Assembly (NCBI GenBank): GCA_030063045.1
Contig: JAQSEB010000047.1
Coordinates: 2,914,001-2,978,000 of the forward strand
Source: Pratylenchus scribneri
Lineage: Eukaryota > Nematoda > Chromadorea > Rhabditida > Pratylenchidae
Length of the DNA: 64,000 nt
Direction: 5' to 3'
In this document: positions 24,173 through 35,100 of the stretch, one piece after another
How positions within the stretch are numbered: the stretch's first letter is position 1
How the letters are laid out: every line of letters starts with the position of its first letter
Translations under genes and position numbers: made by a program
Notes under the pieces: model-generated
The model's database searches: none
The model's input: the letters and a program-made list of their open reading frames with translations, nothing else
Told to the model about the DNA's origin: nothing

Positions 24173-25272
24173 TTCTTTATTCCACCTCCTTTAGCATTAA
24201 AATGGATAAATATGCAAATTTTTAGAAATTATAATAGAGGTAATTAAAATTTGGCAAATTTAACAATAAAAAAAGTGGCATTCACGAAAAACAATGAAAC
24301 AAATTGGGAAGAATTTGCCTTGAATATGCCCCAACTTGTCGCCGTTTCTGATAAATATCTCATAAAGGATTGAACCAAGATAATTTTGTTAGAAATTAAA
24401 GAGCATACTATTGTCTATCTAAGGATATAAATTTTATTTAAATTGCTTTAAAATTGATGAAGTTATTCACATAAAGGCATTTCAAATGACCTTTACTATG
24501 GACTAATGAGAATTTCATGGATTTTTTGGCCATAATTCCATCAATTCTGAGACATTAATAAAATTAATATATCATTTGATAGCCAAAAGTCTGCTCTTTA
24601 TTAATTGATATTAAAATTGTCAAAATTGGTTCAGTCCAATTATCATAAATGACGGACAAATTGGGCTGCTTCGTCAGTCTTTGACTAATTAATCCAATTA
24701 AATTTAGGTATTAAATTTCGATAAAAAATTGGCTTATTAGGACGGATGAAGCAGTAGGGAAAAATGTTATGCGCAAATTGATTGGTGCCGATCACTTAGG
24801 GAAGGGATCCGCTGCCATCATTTTTGGTGTTGTGATTGTGTATGGATGGAGGATTGGACGCAATTCGCTGCTTGAACCCCCTAAAAACCCGGAGGATTGC
24901 TTTTCACCATAAACAGCTCCAGCCGAAAAAGCTTATATCCCACCGATCACTTTCACTTTCCCCTTTGCCCAACAAAACGTCGGCAACTGACCGCGCACTT
25001 TTTGTGGAGATTTTGGCTTCCCATTTTGGTGTGAATGGCTTGAGGCGATTAATTTGGAGCGGACTGACGGCAAAGGAATGAATGAATGAATGAATGAATG
25101 AATGAATGAAGATTCTGCTGTAGTCAATAACAAATGGGAAAAGGATAACGCAAAAAATGTGCGCGGGATTCTCCCCCTCACTTTCTGGCGATCCCACCGT
25201 TGATGACAAATGGAATGATGGTTGGATAAAAGGAAGGAAATTATGACAAGTTATTAACAACAATTGGACAGT
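24173..25272. other. 5' flank of cuticlin gene; TGAA microsatellite
   Basis: About 1.1 kb upstream of the cuticlin start and downstream of the next minus-strand gene. A (TGAA)n tract of about nine units lies at 25078-25112. Moderately GC-richer sequence around 24770-25260 gives open frames on both strands without a recognisable domain, so no gene is called. Confidence 0.45.
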
Positions 25273-25665
25273 TTAATATATTGTTTTATTGGATACAAAT
25301 TTTGGTGCATTCCTCTTTTCCATTTCCCATCGGACAAGGTTTCGCAAATATTCAAATTCGGCTTCATCTTTGATCCCATTTCTGCCAATAATTTGATGCA
25401 ATTTGTAGTTCCGTTCCTATAAATTAAATTTTTGAGGATTTTGGGGCCTATTCAAAAGTGAAAACAAAACCTCCGTTGAACCAATGCTTCGCTCAATTTC
25501 GCGCACTTTTCCTTCAAGTTGGACCAATTCTTGTTGATATTGGGCCAACATTACATTGCTCAATTGTGAAATTCCATGCGAAGTTACGGGGAAACGATTG
25601 AATGGAATTGAAGAAATAATAGGAAATAGAATTAAATTCAAGAGTAAAATTAATGGAACAAACAT
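25273..25665 (-). CDS. Small secreted helical protein, unknown function
   Basis: Two exons (about 25475-25665 and 25273-25420) joined across a GT-AG intron of about 55 bases. The start MFVPLILLLNLILFPIISSI is a strong signal peptide. The mature part is about 90 residues and largely helical: SQLSNVMLAQYQQELVQLEG, VREIERSIGSTEV, ERNYKLHQIIGRNG, then DEAEFEYLRNLVRWEMEKRN and a tail ending SNKTIY. No cysteines are present, so it is not a disulfide-rich peptide. It could be a neuropeptide-like or secreted coiled-coil protein. In a parasitic nematode a secreted effector role would be conceivable, but nothing in the sequence shows that. The gene lies downstream of the guanylyl cyclase on the same strand. 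Confidence 0.65.
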
Positions 25666-26138
25666 TTTTGGACCAAAAATGAATGTAGAATTTTGTTCCA
25701 TGAACAAATAATTTCCCCAACACCTTCTCCAAAAGGTGGCATGAGTCATCCACTCCATAAATGGCAATTATAATAGCAAAATACCCCATAAAAAATGATC
25801 AGTATGAGAAGTATTAGATCAACTAAATATCCTTTTATTCAATGACTATAAAATGACGGAAAATGTAATTGAAATTCATATGGATCTAATTATTATTATT
25901 TATTGAGATTATCAAACAGGAAAATGGGGAAAATAATTGATAAAATTTGGAATTGAATATTGGAAAAATTCATATATACCACAAAAGACAAAACAATTAT
26001 TTCATTTATTAAAAGGGATAAAGAATAGTAGAAAATATTCGGAAATATGTTCGAGATTCAAAGGAAAACATGAGATTTGATTTCTGAATTCCGTGGGACT
26101 GACTGATTATTATTTTATTATGAATGGAATGGATTCAT
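25666..26138. other. Intergenic region between cyclase stop and small secreted gene
   Basis: AT-rich minus-strand spacer. No coding or structural signal was seen; it presumably contains the cyclase 3' end and the promoter of the small secreted gene. Confidence 0.4.
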
Positions 26139-29100
26139 TTAGTAGAGTTGCTGGAAGGAATGGAGTTGACGTTGCTCATTGGTCATGTGGCCCAAATTCT
26201 TTTTGTTCAGCCAATATGTTGTGCAAAGTCCTTTGCCCTGAAAAAAAGTAGATTAATTTAATAATATGTATTTATTCAACGAATTAATAAAACCATTAAG
26301 CGCTATTTCTAGAGAAAATTTTGATATTGATTTAATCAAATTTAATTGGCCAGAAAGTTAAGGCCCAAAAACGAAAACTGCTGTCCAGTTTTTTTCATTT
26401 TTTCCTAGAATTTTTTAATTTCAATCAAAATCTAATTTTATTTAATCACCAAATCAAGATTATAAAAACGCATAACTATTCTAGGCCTATAAAGTTCACT
26501 TAAAAATATTTGGAATGAATAATTCGTTTAATTGCCCACCTTAATTTCGACTTGTCCACGATATTCCATGTGGAATTCTTGATAATATGTTGCCAATAAT
26601 TGATGCGTTTGTTCACTGATTTGAATTTTTTCGGGCATTCCGGTTGATTCCATTCTGGAAGAAGTGTTCACCTATTGAAATAATTTATTATTTCGATATT
26701 ATTTTCATCCTAAACTGTGTCGCCAAAAAGGCAATAGCGTGGAGCCATAAGGCCAACAACGCCGGCAGCCACCGGCCCAGAATGGAAACCCCAACGGCAT
26801 TTCACCTATTCAAAAAAAAAATGTGAATAATTTCAAATAAAATGTATTCCCCTTTCCAAAACAACAAATTTGACTATCAATTTTGGCCATTCTTTTGGCC
26901 ATTACTCAACAATGAAGTAACCAATTCAGGAAGGAAATATGCCATTCATAAGCCCTGAATGTCCTCTAAAAAGTGGCCGTACTAATTTTTTAAAAATTAA
27001 ACATTTTATAAAAAAATGACCTTTCCTTTTTTCCTCAACAAATTCTGGTTCATCACACTCAAAGATAAGCAACTTTTTCAAAGTTCGAAATCAAAAAATT
27101 TATTTAAAGCCACTTTTTAGAGGACACTTTGGACTATCCATTGGTATATTGCCTTCCAAAATTGGTTATCGCCTCGCTGAACTATGGCAAAAAGAATGGC
27201 CCAAGTACAGTATTTTCGCCCATCGCCCTCTCTCACTCGTTCACGACGTCGATGGGGAATTTCGAAATGTTCAAGGAAGGCGCGCATTGCCAGAGAGATG
27301 TTGGCCACCGTTTGGACATGTTGGGTTTGTGCCTCCCGACTCTGGTCCTTTGGTGGCGGAATTCCGGCAACCACCTTTATTAGGATTAACGAAATTTTTA
27401 TGATATTTTTTTGGCATAACTCAATCAATTCTGAACCAATTAAAAAATATAATTAAATAGCCAATAATCTGTTCATTAATTTGACATTAAAATTTACTTA
27501 AGGTTAGAATCTCTGCCAATGCCAACATGGCTAAAAGGGATAAGGGCCTGTCAGTCCTATTTGTTCTTCCTACTGTACCCCGCAGCCCGCATTCCCCCTC
27601 ACAGTCAACCTATCAATCAAATATTGCCCCAATCCTTTTTAAACATACTCTTTTTCCTCTCTTTTATTGCTTCCCTTCACATGAATAATTTAAAGTACAA
27701 TTCCCAGTTCACACTATCCATCATATTCATATCCCATTCATTGGGCCACTGTAGGCTTTAAGCTCCTGTCAAGGTCCGAAGCAAGAACTTAAGGCCCAGC
27801 TTTTTCCCAGAACAAATTTAGCCCTATATTAGGATTAATAATCACTAAATTTTGGTTCATTCATTGATGAGTTATTAAAAAAAAGTAGCAATTTTGGTTG
27901 CCCTCACCATATATGCATCGCCGATTGTTTCCACTTTGTATGCCCCAAATTCGTGGATTTTCTCATCGAATCCGGCGTAAATTCCATTCAACAAATTGAC
28001 CACTTCCAGCGGTGTACTCTCCTGACAAATTCGGGTGAATCCAACAATGTTGGAGAAAAGGATTGTGGCTGAAGCGAACATTTCCGGTGGCACTCGATTG
28101 CCGGCCTTCAATTCATTGGCCACATATCTACGCAAAGGGGGAAAGGGACAATTATTTTCGGGTGAATGGAATGTTTAGCCAACGGTGGCAGCAGCTGATT
28201 GAGGAGTCGATCGGCCCGTTGATTTGCCTCCTCCAACATTTCTGTCCTCTCTTTGACCAATTTTTCCAAATTATTCGCATATTGTTCCATAACACGCATC
28301 ATTTGATCAACCAGCGAACCCTTACTGTTTTTGGAAAGAAAATGCTTAATTTATCAAAAACTTTTCATGCCGAAAATAATCTTTTTAAGACCATAATACT
28401 TGGCCAAATCAGGCTTCTTTAAATATTCTATGCTTCTAAGACTTTAGCCTTTAAAGCATGCCGGACTCTAACCAAGCAACTTTGTTATAGTCTTAAAGAA
28501 AAATAGATTATTTTCAACAAGAAATCGGCAATTAATTATATTTTCAAAATTTATTTTCATTAATTGACCATTTTAGCACAAATTCGGTGTTCAATCGAAC
28601 GCGACGAATGCTTGGACGAATTTCGGCATTTTCCGACCAACAATCGATGAGGAGAGCGGCCAAATCCGGATGAATTTGTGTCTCTTTGTCCTGAATTTTC
28701 GGCTTCAAATGTCGGGAACCATCATCGCCGGCGGTCCCAATGGCTAGAGGGAAAATAAAATTATTCTGTGCTAATTCCAACCAGACAAATCCATCCCCTT
28801 TGGGAAGGGCAAATCGCGGAATCTTCGAATGACAATTAAATTTAAAATTTGCTTAAATTATGTAAATTGCATTACAATATTTCGTACATGACAAGGCCAA
28901 AAGCATAAATGTCACCGGCCTGGAAATTATGAGGGAATTTATTGTGGCATTAACGAATTTTTTGCATCAATTAAATTATCATTTTATTTAAATTTTTGTA
29001 CCATTTTACAGCCTTTAAATTAGTGGATTTGATGGAAATCGCAGAAAGTTATGGTCAAAAATATTGATAAAATTGACTAAAATATGGACACTTTCCTTTT

Positions 29101-32100
29101 TTGACATTATATTTCTGGATAATTAATGTTTAATCAATCATTTTGATATTAAAATGTTCTTCGGAAAGAAATTAATATAATTATACAAAAAATTTTTAAT
29201 TAGTTGAAGGAAAATTAATAAATTGGTCGAAAAATTCCAATTCCCATCTTCCCTGCATTTTCACCTGTCTTCGGGCAATTGATTGTTGCACCCAATTTTG
29301 GTCCATTCGACGGCGTCGATTTTGTTCACGATTTTTGAGCATTTCCGGTGCACAATAAATATTATCTTCAAATATTTCAAATAAATTGACCATTTTATTA
29401 ATTATTTCTTCCTAATTAGCAACAAAATTTATTGTGGAAAATTATCTAAAAATGGGCCCAAAATTGCCGAAATGTCCCAAAAATAAATTGGGCTTCCTTT
29501 GTTTTTTTTATTTTCGGTTAAACTAAACAAGTTGAAGTATCGAATGCAGTACAATTTCGGCTTTGCTCCTTTCCGGGAGGACTTCCCTTCCTCACGGCCC
29601 CTGCCGTCCCCGGCTTTTCCTCCTCCTCATCGCCATCCGTCTTCCAACGTTGAATTTGATTCTCTTTTATCCATCTTTCCAGCATATTGGCCAGGCCAAA
29701 ATCGGTGAGTCGAACCGACCAGTTCCGGTCGATCAGGCAACTTGCCGGAGTCAGTGCTCCATGGAAGCCAATTTTGGATAAATGCAAATATTCCAGACCC
29801 TAGGGAATTTTGGGATTAAATTTTTAATGTTTTCGGCAAAAATGACCATTGTAATGTCCCGGACGAAAGCGGCATGGAATTTCTCATCCAATGTCATATT
29901 TTTATTGTAGATTATTTCTTGAACACTGCCACGGGAGCAGAATTTCCACAGAATGAACCTGTGATGAGAAAGAGGGAAATATTTGCCCAAACTGGGACAT
30001 TCCTTGAAGGCAAAAATTCGAGTAATTAAGGAATTAAAATTGCTGAAAAAATTCAGATATTTGCGTTTAATTCAAGATGCCTATTCTTTCACTAATTTAT
30101 GATATTTCCTTAAATTTTATTTCAAATCAATTAATTTGCATATTTGATTTTGGCCAATTCTTTTGGCAACTATTGTCATATTTCCCTGCCCCAGTTTCTG
30201 TTAAATTATACAAATTGCCCACATTTCTTCCTTGTCATTGAATGCCATTCCCAAAAATGGATTAATATTGTCGTGGATGGCATCCTTCACCGCACAAAGC
30301 AGCATCAAATCCTCGCGCAGGAATTTGAGCGGTTGCTTTTGTACATATCGAGAGTAGGTGGCATGCGTGTTCACTCCAAGGATGGCATGTTTTCGGCTTT
30401 TTCCAATGGACAAATTCGACAATTTTGTGTTTGCCGAGCCAATGGATAATAATGATTTAGCCGTCTCCTCATCGTTGAGACGAAAATCGTCACTGAACAA
30501 TCGCCAAGGCATTTTGTTGAGTGCACGGGTTTGGCTGAAGGGAAAATGGGGGCAAAAATATGCCAACAAAATTTGGAATAGCCAACCAATGTCGGCGAAG
30601 AAGCCAGGCCAAAAGGATGAGAACAATGAATGAAAGGGCGGTGACCCCAACGGCGATTTCCACGGTGTATGAGCATCGTTGGCCACGAAAACCGCAAACG
30701 GGCTCATCTGGTGGCATCGACCCATTTTCCGAAGGCCAAAACCCGGTCATAACGTCCGTCAATTTCTGTAAATTTATTTATTCCAATATTGACATTCTCC
30801 ATTCCTCCCCCAAACCAAATCATAGCATCCAGTCCGATTGATGGTTCCATCACAGTTTGGAATACGATATGCACTCATTTGGACCATTTTCAACACTTTT
30901 TCTCGATTTGGAGAGATGAAAAAGGCAGCTTAAATGTTTAAAAATGAATTATTTATGGATGGAATGCGTCCATAATCACCAAATTGAGGCGCACGATCTG
31001 CCAAATCGTCCATTTGAACAAGGCCAGTGGCTGCACCTGCAATTGAGGTCATGGAGCCAATTCCTGAATTGACAACACATTTTGTGGGGGGTTACTCAAT
31101 TGGACTAAAAAAGGCCCTCGTGCTTTCCCAAATTATTTTTTAAAACACAATGAGAAGTCATTCCGGCAAACCATCGAATGTTAATCGCCTCATTGCACTC
31201 CAAATTTGATGGCCATCAAGAACTGCTTCTGTCAAATTTGCCTGTCCATCTACTTCCATCGTTTTGTTCATCACTTTACGCGCAGCAATCCCATACAGCT
31301 TCAGGGCATCATAAAGATGCAAATAGGCGAATGTATTGGTCTGTGAAAAAATTGGATACTGTATAATAAATGGGAGGAGAAATGAAAACTTTACGGAAAG
31401 ATAAAATTTACCAGAAAGAAAATAAAACCTTTCGGAAACACAAAACATATCGAAAAGAACTTAAAATTAAACTTTCCGGAAAGAATTTAGAAACTTTCCG
31501 GAAAGAACTTAGATTAAAACTTTCCGGAAAGAATTTAGAAACTTTCCGGAAAGAACTTAGATTAAAACTTTCCGGAAAGAACTTAGATTAAAACTTTCCG
31601 GAAAGAACTTAGATTAAAACTTTCCGGAAAGAACTTAGAATTAAAACTTTCCGGAAAGAACTTAGATTAAAACTTTCCGGAAAGAACTTAGATTAAAACT
31701 TTCCGGAAAGAACTTAGAATTAAAACTTTCCGGAATGAAAATAAAACTTTCCGGAAAGAAAATAAAACTTTCCGGAATGAAAATTAAACTTTCCGGAAAG
31801 AAAATAAAACTTTCCGGAAAGAAAATAAAACTTTCCGGAAAACACAAAATTTATCCAGAGAAATGCAAAAAATCATAATTTGTAAAATTTGTTTATAATA
31901 CTTTATAAAAAGAATTTAATCACATTTGAAAGAGAATTTTCAGCTATCCAATTAAAATTAAAACAGTTTAGTTTTGCGTTAAAATATTCCAAACATTTTT
32001 TTCTTTATCAACAGAGAAATAGTCCAATCCAACCCTTCCGCCAAATATTATAATTCCCCTTACAATGTCCAAATCCTCCTTGTTCAATCCAAACTTTTCG

Positions 32101-35100
32101 ATGCGTGACACAAAAGTGTCAACCAAAATGTTGTCGAATCCGTTCACGTCGTCCACGATGATGGCATTCGCATATGTGTCCTTGACTGATTGAAGTGTTT
32201 CGCCCGAGGTACCAATCCAAGGTGAGGCATCTGATGAGTCGAGGGGCAATCTTGAACAAATACTCTCTTTATGAAAGACCTTTTGGGCCGGATTGAAGCC
32301 AAGGCAAAATGTATGCATAATCGGCATTGTTCATTTGCAATTTGGAAATGGCGCCCATAAATTCTCGAGACAATTCTCGGGTATAGGAGAAAATGCAGAC
32401 AACAACTATAAAATTGGTTAAATTTTTAGATTAATTTGTGCCCCCATATTCCCCCAAATTGTTTTATTATTTTTGTTTTATTAAAATGTAATCATTTCCT
32501 TCGTCATTATGTGGATTCTGAATTTATCCTTTTTCCCATTCATATGGCCATTCGATTTTCCCTCATTTTCCCAAATAAAATTTATTTGCCCATCTGCGAA
32601 AATTTAGTCTCCATCTTCCATTCCTCTGTTGGGCTTTTCCTATCGCTTCATCCCCATTCCCTTCAAATTGGCCAATGCTCGCGCGCAAATCAAAAATCGA
32701 TCCCTCCCGCCTCATTGTCCGATTGCGCAAATTTTGAGTCCACTCAATTGAGTGTGGCCATAACAAATTAATAATTTGTAGCCAGAAAATCCACTTCCAA
32801 ATCGTAGAAACACACGTTAAAAAAGCGTAGACAATTTCCGCTGCTTTATACTGTCCACATTGTCCCACACTAATTCCATTATTTCCTTGTCCATTTGTTG
32901 ACCCAACGACAACAAATCTTTGCTTCCCAGCCAAGAACAATGGCTTCTGGCCAATGAGGTACATACAAATAATGCCAAAAGCAAATTTATCATCATTTTG
33001 ATTTGCGCACAAATTTATTTCTCCATTTTTGATTTAGCGCCATTCCCAATGCCAATTTTCGCCGTCCTTGGCCCCCATTCATTCTTGCTTCTCTGCCTTT
33101 CCCTTCTGGCCAATTTCCTTAGAGCCCAGGATCAACCCCAACCATCGCAGCCTTTCCTCACAGTCAGCACAACCTCCGTCCCAATTCCCTCAACAACAAC
33201 AGCCCCAACACCGTTGGTGTTGAGAGCTTGTTGCGGCGTCAAACCTAACGAAATTTGCGAGGACTTTCAGAGGCCAGAAGAGGTGAAAAAATTTGAGAAA
33301 TTTTTTGTTAAATATTTTTTCAGATGTATGGAATGATGTGGTGAGTTTTTGGTTGGATAGATATTTAATTTATTTCCTTGCAAAGTTGTGGGGGTAAGCC
33401 GAGCAACCAATTTGAGGAGATTTGTTGCGATGGAGTGCCAAAAAGGTAAATTAATTGGATGGAACCTTTTTATATATAAATTGGTGGTCAATTATTGGAT
33501 TTCGATGCTTTTAAAAATATAAGGGAAAATAATCCAATTAATGTTTATTTTTTCTGTAAAGACGTCGTCAATCCAACTCATTCATTGATCGATGCTGTGG
33601 CCAACAAACATTGGCCTATGATCAAACATGTTGCGAAGGAGTTGTGCACAACATCCCTTCTGGAGAATGTTGCGGTAAAATGGCCTATCCCCGAAACAGT
33701 TTGAACACACTTTGTTGCAATGGAACCCTGTTGCTCAATGTGGATCCTACTTTAACTTGTTGTGGTAATAATTGGGGCAGCATTTTATAATCTTATTTAA
33801 TTTAAATTAAAATATTTCCTAAACATGCTTAGGATTAGGATGTTAAGAACGGCTTTGGATTTTATTTTGTCCAATTTATGCCCAATCTTTGTAAGCAAAT
33901 TCCATTGCTTACTAAAATTGTAAATGTTGGTATTTTCTTACCAAAATGATTAAATATTGTTGTCAAATTTATGTTTAATATCCCAAAATTACCTAAATTT
34001 TTTATAATTTTGGCATATGAATAATGAATATTTGGCTGAATTTGCAGACAAAAAAGCATATGATGGAGGAAAAAGGGAAATTTGCTGTGGGGGAGAAGTC
34101 TATTTGAAGGAAATGTTCGACGCATGTTGTCCCATTTATGTGCGTTTTTTTTTGATGGATTTTATATCCAAGATTGGAATTTTTCAGGGGAAGGAGGAAT
34201 TCATACAATTCAACACTGGAACCCATCAATGTTGCGACAAACCAATCGAGCGATTTGGCAATACAAAATGTTGCTATTTGAAAGATGCCAAAGGCCAATT
34301 CTATCCGGCCAGCTACGATATCACCTCCCATTGTTGTGTTCCTCCATTCACGAAAATTACACAAAAAAGTGCCAATGGGACATGCGAAAGCAATTTCCAG
34401 CAACAACCAGCACCCCCACCCGCACCATCCCCATAAATATTTTATTTATTTTTATTTGCTAAATATTTTCTGACAAAATCATTGGAATTTAAGAATTAAT
34501 TAGATAAGGTGATTGATGAATTTTAACTAATTTTTATTAATACTATGCCTAATTTATGCTTTTTTTTAAAATTGTAGTCATCAAATCTTGAAACAGGACA
34601 ATTCAATACCGTTGATTGAATACCTAATAAGCCGTTCTTTAGGCCATAGTTCTAGAAGAAAGTAATTAATTTGGGGAGAGGATATGCCTTTCGAAAGTCC
34701 TAAATGTCCTCTAAAAATTAATTTCTCTAATTTGTTTGGATAGAATAATTGTAAAATAAATGGCTTTTCCTCATAAAATTCTAGTTAAATTTTAATACAT
34801 TCAATGATACCTATTAAAACCTTTTTCAAAAATTAAATTTTTTATAAAATTTTAAGCCATTTTTAGAGGATAGTTTAGGATTTTCAATGGTATATCCGCC
34901 TTTCTGTATATTGGTTATTGCCTCGCCCAGCTATGGACAAAGGAATTGCCCCCAGACACATGAAATGCCGGCCACTTAAATCCATCATTTTGGATTCTGC
35001 CAAAATGAAATGCGAATTGTCCTCAAATTGTTAATTCGCCCAATTTTACAAGAATATATTCCATTCTTCCTTTCCCCCCATTGTGCCCACCTCTTGCATT

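Noticed and set aside
28013..28130. Reading the cyclase as fully active from family membership alone
   Set aside because: The first metal Asp is Asn, so activity cannot be assumed.
30151..30176. A sixth copy of the foldback element (GGCCAATTCTTTTGG)
   Set aside because: Only about 25 bases of one arm match; no second arm was found.
31370..31847. Open frames with repeats such as [13 protein letters not shown] and FPESFIF
   Set aside because: They are direct translations of the minisatellite units.
32563..33012. A 149-residue minus-strand frame as an additional cyclase exon
   Set aside because: The flanking exons ([10 protein letters not shown] and [15 protein letters not shown]) join as in other gcy proteins, leaving no gap to fill.
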